Origin: Monarcha castaneiventris obscurior
Taxonomy: Eukaryota; Chordata; Aves; Passeriformes; Monarchidae
Reading direction: 5' to 3'
Assembly (NCBI GenBank): GCA_026261815.1
Contig: JAMPIT010000575.1
Location: 37,673,501 to 37,737,500, forward strand
DNA: 64,000 bases
The position numbers and the translations under genes are program-made. Positions 1 to 11,900 of the stretch are shown here, piece after piece. Numbering within the stretch: position 1 is the stretch's first letter; every line of letters starts with the position of its first letter. The notes below the pieces were generated by a model. The model had not been told where the DNA came from. It saw only the letters and a program-made list of their open reading frames with translations, and ran no database searches.

Positions 1-218
1 GACACGGTTTCAGGCCAGTGTCCCTGGTCCTGTCGCTGCTCACCACAGAAAAGAGGTCAGTGCCTGCCCCTCTATTCCCCTTACAAGGAAGTTGTAGACT
101 GCAATGAGGTCTCCTCTCAGTTTCCTCAAGGCTGAACAGACAAGTGAACAAGTGTCCTCAGCGGCTCCTCATACAACTTCCCCTCAAGGCTCTTCACAAT
201 TGGACTGCCTTGTCTTGT
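1..218 (-). mobile_element. CR1 LINE 3' fragment
   Basis: Antisense copy of the conserved CR1 3' region. The stretch around 90-215 (tgcaatgaggtctcctctca, then ctcctcatacaacttcccct) matches the standard CR1 motif on the reverse strand. It is cut by the window edge. Confidence 0.75.
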
Positions 219-564
219 TGCTGAGCTCTCGACATTCCAGTAACTATTACTTCTGTGTAATTGGAAACAATTACCTCCTTCTAAAACTGATTCTCTATCT
301 ATACTACAAAGATTTGCAAAATAAAATCTTGTAAAACCATAAAATACAAGCTGCAACAATTCCAACATGTTATAAGAAATTTTCTAAGCCGTCTAAGATC
401 TGTTAGCCATGAGGTAAGCCAATCCCACCAAGAGGTACTTTCAGTGTCCTCCTACTCCAGAATTTCTTTCTCAATTGATGATACTCCAGCCTCTTGAGCA
501 TTTATGCCAACTCTCCCTTTTGGGAAGGAGAGAGGTTTTCTCTCTCTGCTTCCATATATTACTT

Positions 565-870
565 TCAATTGATCATCTGACACTGAATTGATCCTAGACA
601 AATTCCAATAACGATTGTGATAATTGTAATACAGATTAGGGCCTCAAGTAGTGTAGTCAGCCAACCCTTCAGTGACAAACTCCCAATTTCTTGCAGAATT
701 TTGTTTAGCCAATTAGTCTTTGCAGCCTTTTGTAATTCCTCAGGGAATGGTCTGGCTCACTGATCCAGTGATAGGTATACAGGTGTTGTTATTGCTCAAA
801 CTGCACATTTTGCCAAGCCCTTGAACTAAATCAATAGAAGGTTCCCAGTTTCTCCAGAGGAAGATACATC
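565..870 (-). pseudogene. Endogenous retrovirus envelope remnant (transmembrane subunit end)
   Basis: Minus-strand frame, open only in part, with a polar stretch holding clustered Cys, then a helical stretch and a long hydrophobic membrane anchor before a TGA at 565-567. Layout and position after an integrase fragment fit the C-terminal part of a gammaretrovirus-like envelope. The surface subunit is missing and no full envelope frame exists, so this is a relic. Confidence 0.55.
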
Positions 871-1049
871 CCTTTGAGCTACTATTCTACAAAGTAAGTA
901 TAGAAATATGATTTTCATTAACCTTTTCATTGTAGATAAACACTACCATACACCGCATAACCATCCAAAAAAAACCACTTGATCCCAAGTACAATTTACT
1001 AAATGTTTTGTTTCAATCTTATCTATGAAGGATTTGCTGTATTCCAAGC

Positions 1050-1770
1050 AGTCCAGTGAAGTGTTTCCAGGTTTGAGGCCGGCTTTTTCTAGGTGCAATG
1101 AATCCAGGAGTCTCAGCCACTAGTTTTCCTAGCCATATGGGTAGTCAGGAGAACTTGGAATGGTCCTTTCCACTTTTCCTTAAGTGGTTCATCATTCCAC
1201 ATGTGGTATACCTAATCCCTGGGTTGATGAGGATGTACCTGAGTGTCCAAGGTTGTTGAGGATGCTAAATAACAAACCTACACAAAACTGAGAGCTCTTT
1301 TCCCAAAGATAATACATACTCTTTTAAATTACTATTTCCTATCACATGGCTTTTCTCCTGAGATAGTTAGTTTGATACGGCCTGACGTCAATAATTTCAT
1401 AAGGACTTACTGTTTCTTCAGATCTAAGCTGTATTCTAATTCTTAATAAGGCTAAAGGAAAGCCTGAGGCCATCTTAGTGAAGTTTCTTGACAAAGCTTT
1501 CTTATTTGCCATTTCAAGTTTTGGTTCATAGTTTCTACTTTTCCACTGGACTGAGGTCTCTAAGGAGTATGCAGATTCCATGCACCTTCCAAGCACTTTG
1601 CATAAACTTCGAACTGTTTCAGCCACAGAATGAAATTCTCTGTCCAAAGACAGGCCCAGTGGTACCCCAAATCTGGGTATAATTTCCTTTAACAAAACTT
1701 CTATTACTTCTTGAGTTTTGTTTGTGTGACAGAGCAAGGCTTCTGGCCATTCAGAAAAGGTATCAATCAA
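1050..1770 (-). pseudogene. Endogenous retrovirus pol remnant (integrase, gammaretrovirus-like)
   Basis: The minus-strand frame at 1342-1770 matches the integrase catalytic core and its downstream part (a Pro-Arg-Phe-Gly-Val-Pro motif, then SPYEI). Homology continues below 1342 in broken frames through the C-terminal DNA-binding region to about 1050. Protease and reverse transcriptase are deleted, and stops and frameshifts are present. It cannot encode a working enzyme. Confidence 0.8.
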
Positions 1771-2113
1771 GAACAGTACTGATAACCATCTTCCCGGGGT
1801 AGTTCTAAAAAAATCTGTTTTGGTTTAAGACAGTTTAAAGAGGTGAACACTCTAAAATGAGTTACCTCCTCTTAGTTCCATCCAGTCCCTTTCCACCAAT
1901 AAGGAACAAATACAAGTAGACATAAGTGAATAGATAACAATCTATTGACAAGTGACCAGCAACAGGCCAAAAATAACAGTAAATAAACACTAGAGACAAA
2001 ATTGCTAAATTTCACAAATCTCATGGGAACAAAGGGACACCCAAAATGGCAGAAACACCCGCAGGGTGACGCAGCCTCAGGGATTGGCTTCACTCCAAAA
2101 CAGTTTTTGATAG
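1771..2113 (-). other. Presumed retroviral leader, internal deletion scar
   Basis: Sequence between the LTR and the integrase remnant. An ATG-led open frame of 85 codons occurs on the minus strand but resembles no gag protein I can identify. Most of gag, protease and reverse transcriptase is missing here. Confidence 0.35.
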
Positions 2114-2386
2114 TGTGCGGAAAAATCACAGTGCCAAAGGCTGGTGTTCACAGAAGAGTCCTGCAAAAATCAACTTTATTTGAATAAAGGGAGAGTCTAA
2201 TGGGCCACAGCCCTATGGGGTCTCTCGAGTTTTTGGAGGATCCAGCCTCCTTTTATCCTAAACTCCCAGACGCATGTTGCCCTCTTCCGTTCCCCATTGG
2301 CTGAGGTACTAGGAGGGTACAAACTTCCCAAACCACCAACTACACGTCTTCCCTCCAACATGTACCCCCATACCCATTCTTCTACA
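2114..2386 (-). mobile_element. LTR of the minus-strand endogenous retrovirus
   Basis: Read on the minus strand: a TGTAGAAG start, a CCAAT box (cagccaatgggg), a TATA-like GGATAAAAGG, then TTTATTCAAATAAAG (poly(A) signal), then a U5-like end near GCACA. It is followed by leader-like sequence toward 1870 and then the integrase remnant in the same orientation. Exact ends are uncertain. Confidence 0.65.
2175..2180 (-). terminator. Candidate poly(A) signal of the ankyrin gene, inside an LTR
   Basis: First AATAAA I find on the minus strand downstream of the ankyrin gene's stop, about 640 nt away. It lies in the presumed R region of a same-strand retroviral LTR. Use by the gene is an inference. Confidence 0.4.
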
Positions 2387-2815
2387 ATAGGATTGGGTCT
2401 TTCAGGTTATCTAGTTATATAGTCTGATCTCCCCTAGACTCTCTCTAGGAAAACCTGATCTTAAAATTTTCCCACATAAATATGGAACTAGGGTGTGTTG
2501 GTCATGAACAGGGAAAGCTCTGAGTAGCTTACTGGGGCAAGAGGTTTGCTGGATTTTCTCAAAGATTTCAAAACTCTTGGCTTGCTGCTGGATTGTAGCT
2601 TCCAGTCTGGCTATTTGAATTTGGAGCCTGAAAAAGAAGTACAGGCCTTATCACAGAAGTCCACAAGAGAACAAATCCCAACGGAAGAGCATGAAAGAAC
2701 CTCATCTAAAACAAAAGCATCTTTGAAAGTCATGTATTAGTATCTCACTAGGATGCATGACAACAGTCCTGTTGCTTTCACACAATCACACAAAGTGAAG
2801 CCTTGCTCCACTGTC
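2387..2815. other. Ankyrin gene 3' UTR and flank
   Basis: Unique-looking sequence between the terminal coding exon and the LTR. No second gene or canonical AATAAA on the minus strand is seen here. Confidence 0.4.
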
Positions 2816-2986
2816 TTACTGTTGAATGTGTTCTTCCAGCTGGGGCACGATAGCTGCAGCTGAAGAATCAACCAGGCAGCCTTGCAGGTTCCTCAAAACT
2901 GTCACTACCTTCTTCCCCTTTGGGGCATTCTTCCGTGACTCAACATAATAACCGTTCTTGTTAAGACGTTCTTTCAGGTCCTTGAG
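2816..2986 (-). CDS. Ankyrin gene exon 23 (terminal coding exon)
   Basis: Acceptor atttgacag, stop TAA at 2816-2818. Its 57 codons include the stop. It begins LKDLKERLNKNGYYVESRKN, then a basic KGKKVVTVLRNL segment and ends EEHIQQ. I do not recognise the segment. It reads as protein (no rare runs, balanced charge), so the frame is probably under selection. Confidence 0.66.
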   Translation of the reverse strand, partial: LKDLKERLNKNGYYVESRKNAPKGKKVVTVLRNLQGCLVDSSAAAIVPQLEEHIQQ

Positions 2987-5900
2987 CTGTCAAATTACAA
3001 GAAGAATCCCCAGTAGAAAGCTTTTATATATTAAAAAAAGTGGACTGCTTTGACTCTGATGTTAACTTTAAAAACCTGTGTCACATCTTCATCATTTATA
3101 GTGGGCTCTCTCCTACACTGATTTCCTTGAGTGTTTCCTTAAAGGCTGGCACAACACTTCCCCTCTCCTCTCTGAAGGACTCTAAATACACTTTGTAGCC
3201 TGTTCTGGTGTCATGGTTTAGAAATGGTACTCCCCAATATCATATTCCCACTGAGACTCTCCAAACCACACTGCTGCTCGCTTGCTCCCTCCTTCCTTTC
3301 CCCCTTGCCCTTCGACAGGAAGGAGAGGAGAACTGGGGACATAAAAGATAAAGTCATGTGTTCAGTTAAGAACAATTTACTAGAAGCAGCAATGAGATAA
3401 GAAAACAAACAGTAACAACAACAATATTTATAAGAAAAGTGTTCAAGAGAGAAGTAAGTAATTCATATGCAAAATGCTCAGAACCAGTGTTACCCAACCA
3501 ATCCCTCTGCCACACTTACTCATCCACAATGGAATAGGCTCCCTTTCCTTCCCCCTTCCCCTTCACCTTCCCTTCCCCCACCTCCCCCTTCCTCCATCCT
3601 CTGGCAATGACCTGAGGTGGTATAGAATAACCTCAGGGTCCTGGCCATGTCCCCTCCTGGCTACTGCAAAAATTAACCCCGTCCTGGCCAGAACCAGGAC
3701 AGTTGACTACTCCAACATGATCAGAAAGTCCTCCCCTTCCTAAAGTGACTTTACAACTCCATAACAATGGTGATGTGGTGAAGAAATACTATAAAACATC
3801 AGTGCAACACTCCAATAGGCCTACTCTTTCTCTGTCAACACACAGTCCACTTTGCCAAACCCAAGAGAAGAAGCAAATACCATGTGCTCCATGAAGCTTG
3901 GGAAGCAGCTTTTTGAAAGGAATACATGTCCTTCTCCAAATAAGAACAAAGAGACATCACAATAAGTGGTTTTAATTGTAGTCACCAGACTTATTAAATA
4001 AGTTGAGTCAATCATGTGTCACTCAACTTCCTCCTGCTGCAAAGTTGTGTAGTGTACTAAGACCACCTTACTGCAGCCCTCCACTGTTACGTCAAGTGAT
4101 GTCAGCAGGCCAACACCAAAGGCAACAGTGCTGTCCCTTCCCATCACAGCCAGCTGCACATGGAACCACCCCATGTTACACAGAAGTCTTAAAGAAGGAT
4201 CAGTTCCCTGCTCTGTTTACTACAAAGAAAGGCTTGGGACCCTGCCAAGAAACAGGCATTTTCCATACCGTAGTTTCAACCAACTCCAGTTTCTTCAATA
4301 TCAGTTTCTGTTCCTTCCTGCTGTTGGTCTTCACAGTTCGAAGTGAAGGCTCTTCCAGGGAGTTCTTTTTGAGAATTTTGTCAAGCTTCTGCCTGGCGAA
4401 TGACTAAGGAAATAGTGTTTCATAAGCATAGCAAAATCAGTGAGAACATGACAACAAAAGTGATGCTTTTACTCATGAAATTATATCATTAGATTGGCCT
4501 ACAGGTTGAGGGAGAGGTTGGCCAGCAGTTTGAGGGAGGAGATTCTGCCTTTCTACTCCACTCTTGTGAGACCCCACCAAAAGTACTGTGTCATCCTCTG
4601 AGGCCCCCAGCACAAGGCAGACATGGACCTGATGAAAAGAATCCAGAGGAGGACCACAAAGATGTTCCATCTGTCCCATGGAAAAAGGCTGAGGGACTTG
4701 GGGGTTTTCAGTTTAGTGAAAAAGAGGCTCTGGGCAGACCTTATTGTAGCCTTTCAAGATCAAACGAAGGAGAGATATTTTTACTAAGGACTGTAGTGAC
4801 AGGTCAAGGGGCAATGGTTTAGAATGAAAAGATAGTAGATTTAGATTAGCTATAAGGAGGAAAATTTTCCAAGTACTGTGATGGGACACTGGATCAGGTC
4901 GTCCAGAGAAGTTGTGCTCATCCCTGGAGGTGTTCGAAATGAAGCTGAATGGGACCCCAAGCGACCTCTTTTTGCAGCCTTTCTGATTCAAATATATATG
5001 AAATGAGGTACAAAACACAGCTCAGGTCCCCATTCAATCACCTCCTCTTGGCACTATTTCAGCATGAACTCTCTAGCAAGAACATATGTGCTTACACTGA
5101 TAGGTTCTATTTAGGGATATCTGCATCTGTCTCTAAAAGTCACCTGTTTGTCCTGCTCAGAATCTGTTTGAGTTGAAGAATCAACCTTTAGCGGAAGATC
5201 TTCTCCCTGTAGTGTAGGAAGCTAAGCAAGCAAGGAAAAAGAGAAACAGTTGAGAAACGAACTCTCAGCAGGACTGCAGCATCACTCTGCCTTCAAGCAG
5301 AGAGCATGAAGAAATGTGACTTCTGCCAAGGGTAGTGTAAGAGCTCAGGAAGAGAGCTACGTACCTCATTCTCAGAAGAGGAGATAAAATGTTCGTTCTG
5401 TTCTGCTCTTGCAGCTGACAATAGAGATAAAAAATAAGATAAGAGTGTTGCTGCTGTGAGTGCTTCTTTCACTTTGGTTTTCCAAAACTGATTCACTCCA
5501 GAGAGGCTTACAAAGGTGACCATGTAGTCCCTCTGAAATTACCTTTGCTGTGCTCCACTGCAGCAGAGCGGATGTCCACACTATTTTGGTCTTCAACAGG
5601 ACACCACACACTGGCCGACACTTTCCTTCGACCTTTTGAATCAGTCTGCATAATTTAAAAGACACATGTGAGAACTGGCACAGGCAGCTTCCACACCTCC
5701 TTCCACCCTCAAAGCTTCTGCTTCAGCCAAGTGGCTTAACAAGAGGTACCAGGTGACGGAAAGAACAAAAAGGGCAAGCACAGCCAGAGCATTTGGCATC
5801 TCTCATGAGCAGAACTTCCGAAATAGGACAAAGTCCGCCTCTCCAAACTTGACAGAACCTCAGCAGAAGAAATAGGTCTCTAAACTGTGGGCCATGTGCA

Positions 5901-8900
5901 ACCATTTGACATTGACTGGATCCACAGAAGAGATCTGTGAGGTGGGAAAAATCAATTCTCACAATGCCAGCCTTCTAGGACTTCAGAGGACTGTAACTAG
6001 AAGGAAGTTTTACTTCTTCATCCTAGAAATCCCACTTGGACGTCAGCTGCAAGGAGGCCCAGGACATTAGCTGGACCTCACTTTGTACCAGTCCCATCTG
6101 AACATCTTGTCTGAAGCAGCAGCATGTCAAGGTCCAAGTTACGAGTGTGTGGCAGAAACAGCAGCTAAGAAAAATGAGCCCAGAAGACAGTGAGTCAGTG
6201 GGACTCCACTGTCTTCCTCAGAGAAGGTACCTCAGAATCCCAGGGAAAATCCCTGTCTTCCTGTTTTGCTTCTCCTCCTGCTGGTGGCAGGACCCTGTCT
6301 TCCTTTTTTGCTGCTTCCCCTGCTAGTTGCAAGACTCTATCTTCCTTTTTCACTTCTCTCACTGCTGGTTCCAAGACCCCTAAGAAAAGATAAGCACAAA
6401 ATAGCTACAAATGCTTATTTTACTCTGCTTTTCTGCATCTGATTCATGCCAGAGAGGCTTACAAAGGTAACCACTTAGTCCCTCTGAAATTACCTCTGCT
6501 GAGCTCCACTGCAGCAGAGTGTGCATCCAATTTATTGCAGCCTGCAACAGGAAGCTGGATAGGAGCCAACACTTGCCCTTCACCTTCAGAGTCAGTCTGT
6601 GTAATTTAAAAGGCACATGTGAGAACAGGCACAGGCTGCTTCTCCACCCATTTCCACACTCAAAAGTTCTGCTTCAGCCAACACCCCTAATGAGAGGGAT
6701 CAGGGGATGGAAAGAACAGAAGAGGCAAGCACAGCCAGCGTGTTTGGTATCTCTATTGAACAGAGTTTTCAAAACAGGACCAAGTCCACCTGCCCAGGCT
6801 TGAAAGAACCTAGGCAGAAGAAATAAATCTGTAGACTGTAGGTCATATGGGAACCCAGTTGACATTAATTGCATGTACAGAAGAGAGCTGTTTGATGGAA
6901 AAATGAATCCTCATAATGACAGCCTTGCACAGTTTTCACAGAACTGTAACCAACAGGCAGCTTCACTACATTATCCTTACTGCAAATCTAGCTTGGACAT
7001 CAGCTGCAAGGAGGTCCAGGACATTAGCTTGACCTCCCATCTGAAGATCTTGTCTGAAGCAGCAACATGTCAAGGTCCAAGTTATGAGTGTGTGGCAGAA
7101 GCAGCAGCTAAGAAAAATGAGCCCACAAACCAGTGAGTCAGAGAGACCTCACTGTCTCCCTCAGAAAACATACCTCAGAATCCCAGGGAGAATCATCATG
7201 TTCTCCTGCTCCTCCTGCTGGCTGCAAGACCCCTAAGAATAGATAAGAGGCTTGTCATAGCTCTGAGTGCTTGTTTCATTCTGCTTTTTCAAATCTGACT
7301 CACTCCAGAGAAGCTTACAAAGGTAACCATGTAGTCCCTTTGAAATTACCTTTGCTGTGCTCTGCTGCAGCAGAGTGCACGCCCACTCCTTTGCGGTCTG
7401 CAGCAGGATGCTGCACACCAGCAAACACTTCTTCTACAATTTCAGAAAAAGGCTGTGTAATTTAAAACACACACATGAGAACTGGCACAGGTGGCTTCTG
7501 CACCTACTTCCACACTCAAAGCTTCTGCTTCAGCCAACACACCTAAGGAGAGGGATAAGGTGATAGAATAAAAAGGGCATACACAGCCAGCACATTCAGC
7601 ATCATTGTTGAGCAGGGTTTTCAAAATGAGACAAAGTCCACCTGCCCAAGCTAGAGGGAACATAGGCAGAAGAAATAAACCCCTAAATTGTGGGTCATAC
7701 AAAATAATTTGACACTGGTGATTCACAAAAGTGATTTGTGAGAAGGAAAAAAATCCGTTCTCACAATACCAGCCTTCTAGGACTTCAGAGGACTGTAACC
7801 AGAAGGAAGATTTACTTCTATGTCCTAGAAATTCAGCTTGGGGGTCAGCTGCAAGGAGGTCCCAGACATTAGCTGGACCTCACTTTGTCCCAGTCCTAGC
7901 TGAACAGATTATCTGAAGCAGTAGCATGTCAAAATCCAAGGAAGGGGCATGTGGAAGAAGTAGCATCAAAGGAGAACGAGCCCAGATGCAGGTGAGCCAG
8001 GGGGACCCCTCTGCCTCCCTCAGAGAAGGTACCTGAGAATCCCAAGAGAAATCATTGTCTTCCTTTTTCTCTTCTCCTTCTGCTGCTGGCAAGACACCTA
8101 ACAAAGATAAGAAGTGTGTCATTTCTGTGAGTGCCTATTTCACTCAGCTTTTCTCCAGCTGCTTCACTCCAGAGAGGCTTACAAAGGCAACCACTTAGTC
8201 CCTGTGAAATTACCTTTGCCGCACTCCACTGCAGCAGAGCACACATCCAACCTGTTGCTGTTTGCAGCAGGAAGCTGCACACTGGCCGACACTTCCCCTT
8301 CACCTTCAGAATCAGTCTGTGTAATTTAAAAGACACATGTGAAGACTGTGTCTGGCACAGGCAGCTTCCCCACCCGCTTCCTTGCTCAAAACTTCTTCTT
8401 CTGCCAACAGGGCTAAGGAGAGGGATCAGGGGATGAAAGGAAAAAAAAGCAAACACAGCCAGCGCATTCGGTGTCCTGTTGAGCAGGGTTTTCAAAACAG
8501 GATCAAGGACACCTGCCCAAGCTGGAGAGAACCTAGGCAGAAGAAATTGTTATCTAAAGTGTAGGTCACAGGGGGACTGTTTCACACTGACTGCATCTAG
8601 AGGAGTGAGAGGGACCAATCTGATTTTTATTTATGCCTCAGCATATGTTATACATGAAGGGGAAAATGACAATAGGGGTTGTACACGTGCTGGAATCCCC
8701 GTCCCCGGGGAGCCTTTGCCTGGCCGCCGATCAGGGCAGAGAAAGCTTCCGTGATTGGCTGCAAGGGACCCCATCACTTGCCGGTGGGGCAGATCCCTGG
8801 ATGCCCAGGAAAAAATGCCCGGGAAATTGGGCCATGGAAGGAGCCTTAACACACGAAAGCAGTGAACTGCACCACAACAGGGGCCATTTCCTTTCGGTTT

Positions 8901-11900
8901 CTCGGAGGGAGCAGGGGCTCGCCTGGAGGGTCAGCTCACCCGCTCCCCGCCGCCTCTCGTCTTTTCCTCCCTGCGCTGCTGCTTCCCTGTCCGCACCTCT
9001 CCTGTCCTGCTGCGCAGTTTCCCCAAGGCAGCTCGACGCCACAGCGGAGCAGCCGCCGCCTCCCGTGGCCACCGTGCCCCAGCCCTCGGCTGTTCCACGA
9101 GGGCACCCACGGCCACAGCAGCCTGGCTCTCTGCCGACGGGACGGGCACGCAGCCGGCTGCTCTTTGGAATTGATGCCCAGCCTGCCCCGGGAGCCACGC
9201 AGACTCATCGCGGCTTGCAGCACACACGCTCCATCTGCCGAGCTGAGCCGAGAGGCCGCCCGGGCACAACCGTAATGAGCTATCCCTGTCTTCTGTTTCT
9301 CTCTCCATCTCTTCTCCCCCCTTTGCACCCCATCTCTTCTCCCCCCTTTGCACCCTTTTGTGTCCCACTTCGGTAGGAACACTTATCTTTATCAACAAAC
9401 AGTTCTGAGATACAATAAAGCACTTGCGCTTTATTTTCGTCCAAGAAATCTATCAAAAAGAATCCCCCCCCGACTCCCCTTTTATAGCGGGATGGGAAAA
9501 GGAGTAATCTGAGTGATGGATAAACAGCAATCCTCACAATGCCAGCCTTTCACTAGTTTTGGAGGACTGTAACGTAATGAACAGGGAGCTTTCCTGCTTT
9601 GTGCTATACTAAAAATCCTGCTTGGAGGTCAGCCCCAAGGAAGCCCAGGACATTAGCTGGACCTCACTTTGTCCCAATCCTAACTGAACAGACTATCTGA
9701 AGCAGCGGCTGGTTAAGGTCCAAGTTATAAGTGTGTGGCAGAAGCAGCTGAAGAACAAACCCAGAAACCGGGGAGTCAGAGGGATCCCACTGCCTCCCTC
9801 GGAGAAGGTACATTAGGATTGCAGAGGGAGCGTTTTTCTTCCTTTTTCTGTACTCCTTCTGCTTTGTAGTCTCCTAACAAAAGATAAGCAGTGTGTCATT
9901 TCTGTGAGTGCTTATTTCACTCTGCTTTTCCCAATCTGCCTCATTCCAGAGAGGCATATAAAACTGACCATTTATTCCCTCTGAAATTACCTCTGCTGTG
10001 CTCCACTGCAGCGGAGCACACATCCAACCTGTTGCAGTTTGCAGCAGGAAGCTGCACGTTGACTGATGCTTTCCCTTGACTTTTTGAATCAGTCTGTGTA
10101 ATTTAAAAGATGCATGTGAGAACTGGCACAGGCTGCTTCCACACCCCCTTCCACACTCAAAGCTTCTGCTTCAGCCAACACCCCTAATGAGAGGGATCAG
10201 GGGATGGAAAGAACAGAAGAGGCAAGCACAGCCAGCGTGTTTGGTATCTCTATTGAACAGAGTTTTCAAAACAGGACCAAGTCCACCTGCCCAGGCTTGA
10301 GAGAACCTAAGCAGAAGAAATAAATCTGTAGACTGTAGGTCATATGGGAACCCAGTTAACATTAATTGCATGTACAGAAGAGAGCTGTTTGATAGAAAAA
10401 TGGCAATCCTCACAATGAGTCTTGCACAGTTTTCACAGAACTGTAACCAACAGGGAGCTTCACTACATTATCCGTACTGCAAATCTAGCTTGGACATCAG
10501 CTGCAAGGAGGCCCAGGACATTAGTCTGACCTCACTTTGTCCCAGTCCATTTGAACAGCATGTCTGAAGCACAGGCATGTCAATGTCAAACTTAATAAGC
10601 GTGTAGCACAAGCAGCATCAAAGGAAAATGAGCCCACAAGCCAGAGAGTCAGAGGGACCTCACTGTCTCCCTCAGAAAAGGTACCTCAGAATCCCAGGCA
10701 GAATAAGCGTATTCCTTTTTTGCTTCTCCTCCTGCTGGTTGCAAGATGCCTAGGAACACGTAAGAAGCTCTGAGTGCTTGTTTCACTCTGCTTTTCCAAA
10801 TCCAATTCATACCAGAGAAGCTTACAAAGGTAACCATTTAGTCCCTCTGAAATTACCTTTGCCAGGCTCCTCAGCAACAGAGTACACGCCCACTCTACTG
10901 CGTTTTCTAGCAGGACACCGCACTTTCTCTATAAGATCACTGAGACACTGTGTAATTTAAAAGACACATTTGAGAACTGGCACAGCCTCCATGTGGACAC
11001 ACTTCCATGCTCAAAGCTTCTGCTTCAGTCAAGAGGCCTAACAAGAGAGGGATCAGGTGATGGAAAGAACAAAAAGGGCAAACACAGCCAGTGTGTTTGG
11101 CATTGCTGAGCCGGGTTTTCAAAATGAGACAAAATAAACCTTCCTAAGGTTGAGAGAACCTAGGCAGAGGAAATAAATATCTAAACTGTGGGTCATACAC
11201 AACCATTTGATATCAATTATTCACAAAAGACGTTTGTGAGGAGGAAAAAAACAGTTCTCACAATACCAGCCTTATAGGACTTCAGAAGACTGTAACCAGA
11301 AGAAAGCATTACTTATTTGTCCTAGAAATCCAGCTTGGAGGTAACCCATAGGGAGACACATGACATTAGCTGGACCTCACTTTGTCCCAATCCTAACTGA
11401 ACAGACTATCCGAAGCAGCGGCTGGTTAAGGTCCAAGTTATGAGTGTGTGGCAGAAGCAGCAGCAAAGGAGAACAAACCCAGAAACCGAGGAGTCAGAGG
11501 GATCCCACTGCCCCCCTCAGAGAAAGTACCTTAGGATTGCAGAGGGAGTGTTTTTCTTCCTTTTTCTCTGCTCTGTAGTGTCCTAACAAAAGATAAGAAG
11601 TGTGTAATTTCTGTGAGTGCTTATTTCACTCTGCTTTTTCTCACCTGCTTCACTCCAGGGAGGCTTACAAAAGTAACCATTTAGCCCCTCTGAAATTACC
11701 TCTGTAAGTCTGCAATGTAATAGAGAGCACCCTGGCTTTATGTTGGTCTGCAGCAGGACCATAGTCTTCCACTGCTTCTTCTTTTGGCACATCACCTAAG
11801 AAATAAGATAAGTGCATTGTTGCCTTGAGTGTTTATTTTCCAGTCCTTTGGCCTGTCCCTCCAGACCAGCATCCCATGGATTGTGTGTCATTCTGCTACA

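Larger units (their letters stand above)
5365..11800 (-). repeat. Seven-copy tandem array of a two-exon module
   Basis: A segment of about 0.85-0.95 kb, containing a b-type exon, a short intron, an a-type exon and a longer intron, repeats seven times. Landmarks recur in order in each copy: the CTGAAATTACCT donor region, the TGTGTAATTTAAAA acceptor region, a GCTTCTGCTTCAGCCAA block, and a TCACAATGCCAGCCTT-like block. Spacing between successive b-type exons is about 950, 856, 864, 1777 (because of an insertion), 866 and 843 bp. Confidence 0.85.

Noticed and set aside
6985..7015. Mini-exon in the module intron (cttgcag acceptor, gtaagg donor)
   Set aside because: The donor is absent from the matching place in most other modules and the exon would be about 23 nt out of frame.
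8633..9398. Several overlapping frames of 137-247 codons on both strands
   Set aside because: They sit in the GC-rich inserted segment where stops are rare by composition. No homology or splice structure is seen.
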